Part shown: piece after piece, positions 46,185 through 54,715 of the stretch | Numbering within the stretch: the first letter of the stretch is position 1 | How the letters are laid out: every line of letters starts with the position of its first letter | Origin: Pseudomonas parafulva | Lineage (GTDB): Bacteria > Pseudomonadota > Gammaproteobacteria > Pseudomonadales > Pseudomonadaceae | Reading direction: 5' to 3' | DNA: 64,000 nt | Assembly (NCBI RefSeq): GCF_002021815.1 | Contig: NZ_CP019952.1 | Span: 3,255,001-3,319,000 of the forward strand | Made by a program: the position numbers and the translations under genes | The notes under the pieces: generated by a model | The model's database searches: none | What the model was told of the DNA's origin: nothing | The model's input: only the letters and a program-made list of their open reading frames with translations

Positions 46185-46592
46185 ATGACCGTACGTGCAC
46201 GCTCACTTGTGTGTTTGCTTGCAGGCATTGCCGTGCTGTTCAACCTGCTGGCGATGCCGCTCGATCGTGCCTTGCAATCCCCCAGCATCGACAGCCAATC
46301 GCTGATGCTGGGAAGCTTTTGCAGCCTGCACGGTGCGCAGAGCTTGCCCAAGTCACTGCTGGCCCAGCTCAAGGCCGACCTGCCGCAACTGGACGATCAG
46401 CCGCCAATCAAGCATCAGGCGGGTGACTGCTGCTGTGGCCATGCCGCGCATGCCTTGCTGGCCAGCGACTACTATCGCCACCTGTTCCCCCGCTACTGGC
46501 CCGACGCACTGCTGCTCGGTGACAGCCACAAGCTGCCGTTGCCGCGTGAACAGTGGCCCAAGCTCAACCCCCGCGCCTCTCCCCTGGCCTGA
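46185..46592 (+). CDS. DUF2946-family protein
   Basis: The 135-residue product has an N-terminal hydrophobic signal or anchor (ARSLVCLLAGIAVLFNLLAMPL), a Cys in SFCSLHG, and a striking Cys/His cluster GDCCCGHAAHALL in the C-terminal half. DUF2946 proteins frequently lie beside TonB-dependent receptors or metal-handling genes, and the cluster suggests a bound metal ion, but no function is established. GGGGG lies upstream of the start. The TonB receptor gene begins 77 nt downstream on the same strand, so they are likely co-expressed. Confidence 0.7.
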   Translation: MTVRARSLVCLLAGIAVLFNLLAMPLDRALQSPSIDSQSLMLGSFCSLHGAQSLPKSLLAQLKADLPQLDDQPPIKHQAGDCCCGHAAHALLASDYYRHLFPRYWPDALLLGDSHKLPLPREQWPKLNPRASPLA

Positions 46593-46668
46593 CCCGTCGT
46601 TGCTTACCCATTGCTGCCCCGCGACATGCGGCGCGCAGCGCTGCTCGACTGTCTTCAGGAAACACTTC

Positions 46669-48720
46669 ATGTCTGCGTTTCGTCATACCGCACGCGCCGT
46701 CCTGCCCGTGCTCGCTGTTTATAGCCTCAGCCCTTTGTCATCGGTCATTGCCGAAACACGCGCTGCCGAGAACTCGACGCTAACCCTCGGTGCGGTCAGC
46801 GTGACCAGCACCGAAAGCGGCCCGCTGGCCACCAGCAGCGTGCTCAGTTCGGTGGATATTCTAGGCGGTGATATCCTCGAAAAAATGCCAGTCGCCTACA
46901 GCTGGGAGCTGTTGCGCCGGGCACCGGGGGTGATGCTCACCGAGTTCAACCAAGGCACCACCTCGGGCAAACTGTCGTTTCGCGGCTTCAATGGCGAAGG
47001 CGAAGTGAATGCTGTCAAGTTGCTGATCGATGGCATCCCCAGCAACACCAATGACGGCAACATGCCCTTCATCGACGCGGTGTTCCCCCTGGACATCGAC
47101 AGCATCGAAGTGGTGCGCGGCACCAGCGACCCGCGCTATGGGCTGAACAACATCGCCGGCAACGTCAATATCAACACCCGCACCGGCGGTAACTACAACA
47201 AGGCGCGCCTGCGCTACGGCAGCTTTAATACCCGAGAGGTGCAACTGGCCAAGGGCATCGAGACCAGCAACTGGACGCAGAACTACTTCTTCGCCCGCCA
47301 ACAGGTCGACGGTTATCGCGACCACGCCGACACCGAACGCTACAGCTTCGGCGGCAAGTGGTTCTATACCCCTGACGATGGCAGCTACCGCCTTGGTCTG
47401 ATCGCGCGCCACTACGAGTCCGAAGCCCAGGAAGCGGGCTACCTGACCGAGGACGACGCCCGCCATCATCCGCGCATGACCAATGACTACAACGCCACGG
47501 ACAAAGGCACGCGGCGAATGAACCAGGTCAGCGTGCACTTGGACACTGACCTGGCCGAGACCCTGTCCTGGTCGGCCAAGACCTACCTCAACACCTATGA
47601 CGACCGTCGCTGGACCCAGTACTGGCGCACCAGTTCACAGCAGGAGCGCGACACCTACGAGGACCAGTACGGCGCCATCACCTCGCTGACCTGGCGACCA
47701 GAGGTGGACTGGCTGCACGCCTTTGCGCTGGAAGGTGGAAGCGATGTGCAGAAGCAACAGAACCGCAGCGAGCGCTACCGTACCCAAGCGCGTGTACGCC
47801 AGGTGCAGACCCGTGACCAGGACTTCGACTTCAACACAGTCGGTGCCTACGTACAGGCAGAGATCGAGCCATTGGAGTCGCTCAAGATCGTGCCGGCCTA
47901 CCGGGTGGACAAGATCAGTGGTGACTTCACCAACAAGATGACCGGACAGGGCTACGACATCAACGACTACGGGCTGATCAAGCAGCCCAAGCTCAGCATT
48001 GTCTATTCGCCATGGAAGTTTGCCAGCGTTTACGCCAACTGGGGTCGCACCTTCCAGGTCGGTACCGGCGCCGCAGCCTACAAGGTGCCGCCGCGCAACG
48101 AGGACTTGTCCCCTTCGATCAATGAAGGCTGGGAAACCGGCGTCAAGTTCACCCCGGCCAGCTGGGTCGATGGCCGTGTGGCCTATTGGCGTCAGGACGC
48201 CTCTGGCGAAGTGAGCCGGCGCCTGAACGACCCGAGTGGGGAGTCGGACAATGTCGGTGAGACACGGCGCTGGGGCTACGACCTGCAGGTCAACCTGCAC
48301 CCGGATGAACGCACCGAGGTATGGATGTCGTACTCCTGGCAGTACTCCAAGATCCTTGAGCCCAGCAGCGCATTACCAGGTAGCAAGGGCCAGGAAATCG
48401 ATCACGTGCCACATCACCTGTGGAATACCGGCATCAGCTACCAGGCTACTCCAAAGCTGCAGCTCACTGCCTGGGCGAACGGGCAGAGTAACTACTACCT
48501 GGAGCGGGAGAACACCCAAGGTACCTATGGCGGCTACGTGCTGATGAACCTCGGGGCGACGTACAAACTCAGCGAAACCATAAGCGCGGACCTGCAGTTG
48601 AAGAACCTGACCAACCGCTACTACGAGTATGTCTGGTACGACCCCGATGGGGCAGATGCGTCACTGCACTCACCCGGCGACGGCCGTGCGCTGTATGCAG
48701 GGCTCACCCTGGACTTCTGA
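46669..48720 (+). CDS. TonB-dependent outer-membrane receptor (substrate unknown)
   Basis: The 683-residue protein has a signal peptide (MSAFRHTARAVLPVLAVYSLSPLSSVIA), a plug domain with VDILGGDILEKMPVAYSWELLRRAPGVMLTEF and IDSIEVVRGTSDPRYGLNNIAGNVNI, and a beta-barrel ending YAGLTLDF with terminal phenylalanine. No N-terminal signalling (STN) domain for sigma-factor control is present. The preceding DUF2946 gene suggests a metal or metal complex as substrate; no Fur-type box was seen upstream. It is convergent with the B12-uptake operon, so a corrinoid link is possible but unproven. Confidence 0.88.
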   Translation: MSAFRHTARAVLPVLAVYSLSPLSSVIAETRAAENSTLTLGAVSVTSTESGPLATSSVLSSVDILGGDILEKMPVAYSWELLRRAPGVMLTEFNQGTTSGKLSFRGFNGEGEVNAVKLLIDGIPSNTNDGNMPFIDAVFPLDIDSIEVVRGTSDPRYGLNNIAGNVNINTRTGGNYNKARLRYGSFNTREVQLAKGIETSNWTQNYFFARQQVDGYRDHADTERYSFGGKWFYTPDDGSYRLGLIARHYESEAQEAGYLTEDDARHHPRMTNDYNATDKGTRRMNQVSVHLDTDLAETLSWSAKTYLNTYDDRRWTQYWRTSSQQERDTYEDQYGAITSLTWRPEVDWLHAFALEGGSDVQKQQNRSERYRTQARVRQVQTRDQDFDFNTVGAYVQAEIEPLESLKIVPAYRVDKISGDFTNKMTGQGYDINDYGLIKQPKLSIVYSPWKFASVYANWGRTFQVGTGAAAYKVPPRNEDLSPSINEGWETGVKFTPASWVDGRVAYWRQDASGEVSRRLNDPSGESDNVGETRRWGYDLQVNLHPDERTEVWMSYSWQYSKILEPSSALPGSKGQEIDHVPHHLWNTGISYQATPKLQLTAWANGQSNYYLERENTQGTYGGYVLMNLGATYKLSETISADLQLKNLTNRYYEYVWYDPDGADASLHSPGDGRALYAGLTLDF

Positions 48721-48761
48721 TGCCGGGCACGGCAAGCACCCCAGGGTGGCTTGCCGTGTCG

Positions 48762-49781
48762 TTACCGCTTGAGCAACAGCATGAAGAACACCCCGCCCAG
48801 CGCTGCGGTAGCAATGCCGATCGGCAGGTCTTGCGGTGCGATGAGGGTGCGGGCGGCCACATCCACCCAGACCAGAAACACCCCACCCAGCAGCGCACTG
48901 ACTGGCATCAACCGCCGATTGTCCGCCCCCACCAGCAGGCGCGCTACATGGGGCACCATAAGGCCCACGAAACCGATGGCGCCCGACAGCGAAACCAGCA
49001 CCCCGGTCAACAAAGAGGTGCAGATGAACACCTCAAGCCGCAGGCGCCGGCCACAGAAGCCCAAGCTGATCGCGGTCTGCTCGCCACTCATCAATGCATT
49101 CAGGCCGCGCCCCATCACTTGGAGCGCGCACAGTCCAAACAGCACGCACAGTGCCGGCAACCAGATGACCTCCCAGCGGGCAGCCCCCAGCCCACCCAGC
49201 ATCCAGAACACCACCGAAGCCGCCGCGTGCTGGTCACCGGTATAGAGCAGCAGGTTGACCACGGCCATCAGCACGAAGGACACCGCCACCCCCGCCAACA
49301 GCAAGCGATCGCTTTCCAGGCGTCCGCCGCGGCGCGCCACGCCGATCACCAGCAGCATGCTCCCTGTCGCCCCCACGAACGCAGCCAGCGGCAGGCTGAG
49401 CACACCGACGAAGTCCCCGACGTAAAGCATCACCAGCACTGCGCCCAGCGCAGCGCCGGCGCTGACACCCAGCAAATGTGGGTCTGCCAGTGGGTTTCGG
49501 GTCACGGACTGCAGGGCCGTACCCACCAGGGCAAGCCCTGCCCCGACCAATGCGCCCAACAGTACACGCGGGGCACGGATGAGCCAGATGATGTGCGTCT
49601 GGCTCTTGCTGAGCGCAGGCCCCCAGTCGATGCCCATCTGTTGCGCGACGATCCCGATGACGTGGGTCAAGGGCACCGATGCCGGGCCAAATGCCAGCGA
49701 CGCGACCAAAGACGCCACCAACAGGATGACCAGCACCACGGTCAGCCAGCCATAACACGCTGGGCTGCGCGCCAAGGTCAT
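48762..49781 (-). CDS. btuC: FecCD-family ABC permease, vitamin B12 uptake (BtuC-like)
   Basis: The 339-residue inner-membrane protein has about ten helices and family motifs IRAPRVLLGALVGAGLALVGTALQSVTRNPLADPHLLGVSAGAALGAVL and SLSGAIGFVGLMVPHVARLLVGADNRRLMP. It starts with ATGA overlap on the binding-protein gene and is the last gene of the riboswitch-controlled operon. Sequence alone would also fit siderophore or heme permeases; the assignment to B12 follows from the cobalamin riboswitch. Confidence 0.85.
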   Translation of the reverse strand: MTLARSPACYGWLTVVLVILLVASLVASLAFGPASVPLTHVIGIVAQQMGIDWGPALSKSQTHIIWLIRAPRVLLGALVGAGLALVGTALQSVTRNPLADPHLLGVSAGAALGAVLVMLYVGDFVGVLSLPLAAFVGATGSMLLVIGVARRGGRLESDRLLLAGVAVSFVLMAVVNLLLYTGDQHAAASVVFWMLGGLGAARWEVIWLPALCVLFGLCALQVMGRGLNALMSGEQTAISLGFCGRRLRLEVFICTSLLTGVLVSLSGAIGFVGLMVPHVARLLVGADNRRLMPVSALLGGVFLVWVDVAARTLIAPQDLPIGIATAALGGVFFMLLLKR

Positions 49782-50746
49782 GGTGCCCCCGCTGCGAACA
49801 GCTCGGGATGCAAGGCGCGGGCGATTTTCTCCACGGCTTCGACGTTCTCAACCGAGGGGGTGACCTGCAGGTAGGTCAGTGGCACGAAGCGCTGCTCGCG
49901 GATGGCCCGTACGTCTTTCAACGCGGGCTGGTGCAACAGAAAATCACGTTTCTGCTGCCAGGTCCTGGGTCCGTAGTCGACGATCAGGATCACGTCAGGG
50001 TCGCGCTCTACCACGCTTTCCCAATTCACCTGGGTCCAGCTGGCGGCCACGTCGTCCATCACGTTCACGCCACCGGCTGCGTCGATCAGTGCCTGCGGCA
50101 TGCCCAGGCGCCCCGATGTCAGCGGGCGATCTTCGCCGCTGTCGTACAAGAAGACCCGTGGTCGGTGTTGCGCCTGCCCTGCCCGCGCTTGCACCCCGGC
50201 GATCCGCTGGCGCATCTGCCCGATCAGCGCTTGGGCCTGGCGCTGGTGATCGAACATGCGCCCCAGGTTATCCAGGTCGCGATAGACATCATCGAAGCTC
50301 GCACGTTGGCCGGACATGACCCAAGCGCAGGACTCGCTCAACTCGTAGACCGGCACTCCAAAGGGCGCAAGCGTCGCGGGGGTCACCGCCCCTCCCACGT
50401 GCATGCCATAGTTCCAGCCGGCGAAGAACAGGTCGGCATCGACCGCCAGCAGCGTTTCAATGGAAGGATAACGGCTTGCCAGTTGTGGCACGCCCTCCAG
50501 CGCAGCGTCGATCCATGGGTCACGGTGTTTACTGCGGGTGAACCCTGTGTAGCCGATGATGCTGTCTCGCAGCCCCAGGTGCAGCAGCATGGCGGTCATG
50601 TTCACATCGTGCACCACCACCCGTTTGGGGGCCTTGCTGAACGTCACCAGGCGCTCGCAACTGCGCACGTTCAGCGGGTACTCGCTGGCCGTGGCAGGCA
50701 GCGCCAGCAGCAGCGTTATCAGGGCGATCAGAAAGCGAGCGCTCAT
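49778..50746 (-). CDS. btuF: Periplasmic corrinoid-binding protein (BtuF-like)
   Basis: This 322-residue class III substrate-binding protein has a signal peptide (MSARFLIALITLLLALPATA). Lobe features: RVVVHDVNMTAMLLHLGLRDSIIGYTGF, ASRYPSIETLLAVDADLFFAGWNYG, then the linking helix and SWTQVNWESVVERDPDVILIVDYG. ATGA overlaps link it to the ATPase gene upstream and the permease gene downstream. The ligand is inferred from the operon's cobalamin riboswitch. Confidence 0.85.
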   Translation of the reverse strand: MSARFLIALITLLLALPATASEYPLNVRSCERLVTFSKAPKRVVVHDVNMTAMLLHLGLRDSIIGYTGFTRSKHRDPWIDAALEGVPQLASRYPSIETLLAVDADLFFAGWNYGMHVGGAVTPATLAPFGVPVYELSESCAWVMSGQRASFDDVYRDLDNLGRMFDHQRQAQALIGQMRQRIAGVQARAGQAQHRPRVFLYDSGEDRPLTSGRLGMPQALIDAAGGVNVMDDVAASWTQVNWESVVERDPDVILIVDYGPRTWQQKRDFLLHQPALKDVRAIREQRFVPLTYLQVTPSVENVEAVEKIARALHPELFAAGAP

Positions 50747-51528
50747 GGTCGGGTTATCCAGGTAATGCGTGGGTAAGGGTGCAGCGGATGAAGGTCGACC
50801 AGCGCCTGGACACCAAACACCTCCTGGATCAGTTCGCGGGTCAGCACCTGCTGGGGCGTGCCGCTGACAAGGATGCGGCCAGCGTCGATGACGTACAGCC
50901 GGTCACAGAATGCCGCAGCCAGGTTGAGGTCGTGGAAGCTGGCCAGGGTGCTCAGCCCCAGGCTGCGCAAATGCTGCAGAAGCCCAAGTTGGTAACGCGG
51001 GTCGAGGTGGTTGGTCGGCTCGTCGAGAATCAGCAGCTCAGGGGCTTGCACCAGTGCCCGGGCCAACAGCACGCGCTGCTTCTCGCCTCCGGATAGCGAA
51101 GCGAACGTACGCTCGGCATGACCTGCCAGCCCAACCAGCACAAGCGTATGAGCGACCCTTTGCCGGTCCTCGGGCGTGTCGCCATCAAACAGGGCCTTGT
51201 GCGGCGTGCGCCCCATGCTCACCACCTCGGCAACGCTCAATCCGAATTCGCCAGGAAACTCCTGGAGCACCACCGCGATACGCTGCGCACACCAGCGCGG
51301 GCTGCGTTGCCAGATATCGACACCGCTCACGCTGACCCTGCCTGCAGTGGGTTGCGTGGCGCGATAGGCGCAACGTAGCAGGCTGGTCTTGCCACTGCCG
51401 TTGGGGCCGACAAGCCCTACGCACTCACCGTCGTCCACATGCAGGTCCACGCCTTGCAGGATCTGGCGCACCCTGCGCCCCGCCTCGGGCACTGCCCAGT
51501 GCAGGCCTTCGATACTCAGTCGAGTCAT
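50743..51528 (-). CDS. btuD: ABC transporter ATPase, vitamin B12 uptake (BtuD-like)
   Basis: The 261-residue ATPase starts at ATG 51528 (MTRLSIEGLHWAVP). Walker A is LVGPNGSGKTSLLRC, Q-loop VVLQEFPGEF, signature LSGGEKQRVLLARALVQAPE and Walker B LLILDEPTNHLDPRY, with the H-loop in LASFHDLNLAAAFCD. This is the Fe-siderophore/B12 class of importers. It follows the TonB receptor by 45 nt and overlaps the binding-protein gene. Confidence 0.9.
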   Translation of the reverse strand: MTRLSIEGLHWAVPEAGRRVRQILQGVDLHVDDGECVGLVGPNGSGKTSLLRCAYRATQPTAGRVSVSGVDIWQRSPRWCAQRIAVVLQEFPGEFGLSVAEVVSMGRTPHKALFDGDTPEDRQRVAHTLVLVGLAGHAERTFASLSGGEKQRVLLARALVQAPELLILDEPTNHLDPRYQLGLLQHLRSLGLSTLASFHDLNLAAAFCDRLYVIDAGRILVSGTPQQVLTRELIQEVFGVQALVDLHPLHPYPRITWITRP

Positions 51529-51573
51529 CGGATTCACTCCAGCAAGCACCGGCCCGCAGGCCGGTGGGACGGA

Positions 51574-53712
51574 TCAGAAACGGTAATCGGCCGTGACGAA
51601 GAAAGACCGTGGTCCACCCAGGTACCACTGCCGGCCGTTATTTTCGGTGGTGGTGGCGTACTGACGATCGAACAGGTTGTTGAGCTGCAGGCCCAAGGTC
51701 AGGTCCGGCTGCACGTGCCAGTCAACGTTGGCGTCGACCACGGTGTAGCTCGGTACCTGCACGGTATTGGCATTGTCCCCATAGCGGCTGTCGACATACC
51801 GCGCTCCAGCCCCGGCACTGAACAACCGACCAAAGTCTTTGCTCAACCACAGGTTGGCTGACCGCCGTGGCACATCGATCGGCCGGTTGCCGCTGTAGTC
51901 GCTGTTGCCACTGGCAAATTCGTCGTACTCGGCGCGGACCCAGGCGGCGTTGGCCGAAAGCTGCACACCGTAGGGCAGGCGCAACGCCAGGGTGGCCTCG
52001 ATGCCGTCCGAAGATTGCTGGCCGACCTGTTGCTGGACGGTGGGGTTGAGTGGATCGGTACTCAGGAGTTTCTTCTTGACGATGTGGTACGCCGCCAGTG
52101 TCCACTCGCCACGGCCTTCAGGCAGCATCTGCTTGACACCGACTTCGGTCTGTTTGGCGGTACTCAGGTCCCAGCTTTGTTGCGCTGCACTGAGCGTCAG
52201 CAAGTTGCTCACGCCTTCGGTGCTGGTGGCGTACTGACCATAGAGCGAGAGGTCCTCGGTCAGCGCGAACACCAGGCCCGCCCGCCAGTTGTCGCCACTC
52301 AGACTGCGATCGGTGCGGGTATCGGTGTCCAGATCGTCACGGTTCAGGTGCACCTGGTCATGCCGCACACCGGTGATCAACGACAGGCGCTGGGTCAGTT
52401 GCGTGCGGTTTTCGGCGAACAGGGAGAATTGCCGGGCCTGGTTCGCTTCGCGCGAGCGGTAGGGGTCGGTGCTGATGTAATCGCCGCCGCCCGAGCCCCA
52501 TAGCGGCACGGTATCTGTGTAGGTGTTGCCAAAATCATGCTTGCGCACGAAGCGGATCGCGTTGTAGTCCGCGCCAACCACGGTCTGGCTGTCCAGGCCG
52601 AACAGGGTGTGCTGCAGGGTGAACGATTGGCGATCCCCAATCTGTTCCTGGGTCTGCTTGATGCTGATGAAATTGCTGCGCTGCACCTGGTCGCCCGGCA
52701 GCCAAGTGTAGCTTTCGGCATTTCGCCACCGGCGCTGGGCCTTGAGGAAATACAGCTGGTTATTGGCGGTGAGGTTGTCGGTGATCACCCAGTCCGTGAC
52801 CAATCGAGTGGACTGATCGTTGTAATGCACCTCGGCGTCGGCCACGTTGTAGTTGTGGTCACGAAGCGATTCACGGTAATGCCCATTGACCAGCGGCGTA
52901 CCGAAATACTGTTGCGGGTCCTGGTCACCGTAGTCATGGCTGAGGGTGACGCTGAAATCGTCGTTCGGTTGCCAGCGCAATGAACCGCTGACAGCAACGC
53001 TGGCTGACTCACCACGGTCGACCCAGCCATTGCTGTGCAACTTGTTGAGGTTCAGGCGATAACTCAGGGTATCGGTCAGCGAACCGCCGCTGTCCAATGC
53101 CAACTGCCGACGATCATTGGAACCGTAGCCCAGGCGAACCTGGTTGCGAACCTCGCCGTCGAAGGGCTTTTTCGGCACCACGTTGATCACCGCACCGGTG
53201 GCGCCCTCTCCGTACAACACCGAAGCCGGGCCGCGCAGCACGTCGATGCGTTCTACTGACCAGGTGTCCACGGGAAACGTGACGGTGCCGGCGCCCACGT
53301 ACAGGCGGGTGCCGTCATACAGCTGCATGGTCGAACTGTGGCCGGTGAAGCCACGGGCCGAAAGCGCAGTGCCGCCGTTGCCAGGCGTGCCGACGAAAGT
53401 GATGCCGGGGGTGCGGGTCACCGCGTCCTGCACCGTGGCGTTGTTGCGCCCGAGAATTTGCTCGGCGCCGATGCGGGTGACGCTGGCTGGCGTTTCCAAG
53501 GGCGTGAGGTTCAGGCGCGAACCGCTGGTGCCAGGAGTGTGCAGGTCCACGGGAGGGTTCTGCTCGGCAGTGCCGGTGATGGCTGTGGCGGGCAATGCCA
53601 GCGCATGGACATCTTCGGCTGCCTGAATCGGGACGGCCATGCACACACAGGGCACCAGGCTCGCGCCTAGCAACGCCCCTTGAGGGGTAAGAAAAACACA
53701 ATAGCGGGACAT
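51574..53712 (-). CDS. TonB-dependent receptor, probable cobalamin receptor (BtuB role)
   Basis: This 712-residue outer-membrane receptor starts at ATG 53712 (MSRYCVFLTPQGALLG...; GGAAAG upstream) with a signal peptide ending near PIQAAED. The plug contains TPLETPASVTRIGAEQILGRNN, VERIDVLRGPASVLYGEGATGAVINVVPKKP; the barrel ends with FFVTADYRF. By sequence it belongs to the siderophore-receptor-like group. A cobalamin riboswitch lies in its leader and an ABC importer follows, so it most likely takes up cobalamin or another corrinoid. Production would fall when cellular B12 is sufficient. Confidence 0.88.
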   Translation of the reverse strand: MSRYCVFLTPQGALLGASLVPCVCMAVPIQAAEDVHALALPATAITGTAEQNPPVDLHTPGTSGSRLNLTPLETPASVTRIGAEQILGRNNATVQDAVTRTPGITFVGTPGNGGTALSARGFTGHSSTMQLYDGTRLYVGAGTVTFPVDTWSVERIDVLRGPASVLYGEGATGAVINVVPKKPFDGEVRNQVRLGYGSNDRRQLALDSGGSLTDTLSYRLNLNKLHSNGWVDRGESASVAVSGSLRWQPNDDFSVTLSHDYGDQDPQQYFGTPLVNGHYRESLRDHNYNVADAEVHYNDQSTRLVTDWVITDNLTANNQLYFLKAQRRWRNAESYTWLPGDQVQRSNFISIKQTQEQIGDRQSFTLQHTLFGLDSQTVVGADYNAIRFVRKHDFGNTYTDTVPLWGSGGGDYISTDPYRSREANQARQFSLFAENRTQLTQRLSLITGVRHDQVHLNRDDLDTDTRTDRSLSGDNWRAGLVFALTEDLSLYGQYATSTEGVSNLLTLSAAQQSWDLSTAKQTEVGVKQMLPEGRGEWTLAAYHIVKKKLLSTDPLNPTVQQQVGQQSSDGIEATLALRLPYGVQLSANAAWVRAEYDEFASGNSDYSGNRPIDVPRRSANLWLSKDFGRLFSAGAGARYVDSRYGDNANTVQVPSYTVVDANVDWHVQPDLTLGLQLNNLFDRQYATTTENNGRQWYLGGPRSFFVTADYRF

Positions 53713-53831
53713 ATCTTTCCACTTGCAGCAGGAATGAAAGAATCCCGGAGGGAACAACGCATGGGGAACACGCAGGCGCACGCGCCCACGGAAACCGGCC
53801 TGCGCCCGCCCACCGCGGGTTTGCCAAACAA

Positions 53832-54018
53832 GGCTTCAGGCCGGTCTCCGGGCTCGCGAGGGTCATGATGCCGTCACCTTCCCATGCCGGTGGCACAGTG
53901 GTCTGTCGAAAGCATCGCTCGCATACCGTTGCGGGGGCAGCGCCGGACTGATCACCCTGGGGTGACGAACCGGCTTCCCGTTTCACCCCATGCACGGCGG
54001 CAGGGGGCACCTGAAACA
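53832..54018 (-). promoter_or_regulatory. Cobalamin (adenosylcobalamin-type) riboswitch
   Basis: The minus strand shows the family's conserved elements in order: AGGTGCC (54012-54006), GGTGAAACGGGAAGCCGGT, the B12 box GGCGCTGCCCCCGCAACGGT (53944-53925), CCACTG, GGGAAGG, and finally GCGAGCCCGGAGACCGGCC (about 53859-53841). It ends about 120 nt before the TonB receptor start. The downstream leader has a GC-rich hairpin but no U tract, so control may act on translation or rho-dependent termination. Binding of cobalamin would switch the operon off. Confidence 0.95.
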
Positions 54019-54076
54019 GGCGCGCAGATGACCATCAAAATCGTTCCGGGTCAACATCTCGTGCCAATGGTCGTCA

Positions 54077-54679
54077 GTGATTAACCGCCGCCAGGCATCG
54101 ACGAACGGCATTTCGATGATTCATACCGCCTGCTTGGCGGGCTTCAACCGAGCCTGCGAAAGCGTGTCCAGGCGGGCGCAGCGCTGGGTTGGAGAGCGAT
54201 TGATCGGTGCCCTGAACAGGGCCGATGCCGGGGGGCTTGGGCTACTGGAAATCCTCGAAAATCGCACCAAAACCAAGCGCACACGCAAAGTTTTATTGAA
54301 CGATCGGGCCTTGTACGCCCTCGAAAAACCCAGACCGCTCACCGAGGCGCGTTCAGATGATGTGTTCGCGCCCAGTGGGAGAGACGACCGTTCGGCGCTG
54401 TTCAGACGCCCCGAAGCGAGTCAAAAACGTTACTGGCTGGCAGCTTCGCGGATGCTTGGTATCAGGCACCGCAGGATGCACGACACGCGCCACACGTACG
54501 CAACCATGTGCCAGGTGGCCGGCATGAACCCGGCATTCATCGCCGCGCAACTCGGGCACAGCGTGCAGGTGCTGCTCTCCATGCGCCAGGTGGATCAACG
54601 CCCCAACGACTGGGCGCAGTTTGATCAGCCTAAGCCTGCGGGAAGCAGTACAAATGCGGTACGCGCGAAAAGCCAGTGA
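54077..54679 (+). pseudogene. Decayed tyrosine recombinase (integrase) remnant
   Basis: This open stretch carries only the C-terminal part of a phage-type integrase. LLEILENRTKTKRTRKVLLNDRALYAL and ARSDDVFAPSG resemble the middle of the catalytic domain, and the R-H-R box (MHDTRHTYATMCQVAGMNPAFIAAQLGHSVQVLLS) is intact. The expected catalytic tyrosine of the STYARWL-type segment is lost (LLSMRQVDQRPNDW), and the N-terminal arm-binding and core-binding domains are missing. The first 40-50 residues look out of frame. It marks an old integration event. It ends only 36 nt before the NAGGN operon start. Confidence 0.8.
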
Positions 54680-54715
54680 CGCCATGAGTGCCGAAACTCA
54701 AAGGGTTTACGTTAC

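Noticed and set aside
54077..54679. Functional integrase
   Set aside because: Only the C-terminal third is present and the catalytic tyrosine segment is lost; recorded as a remnant instead.
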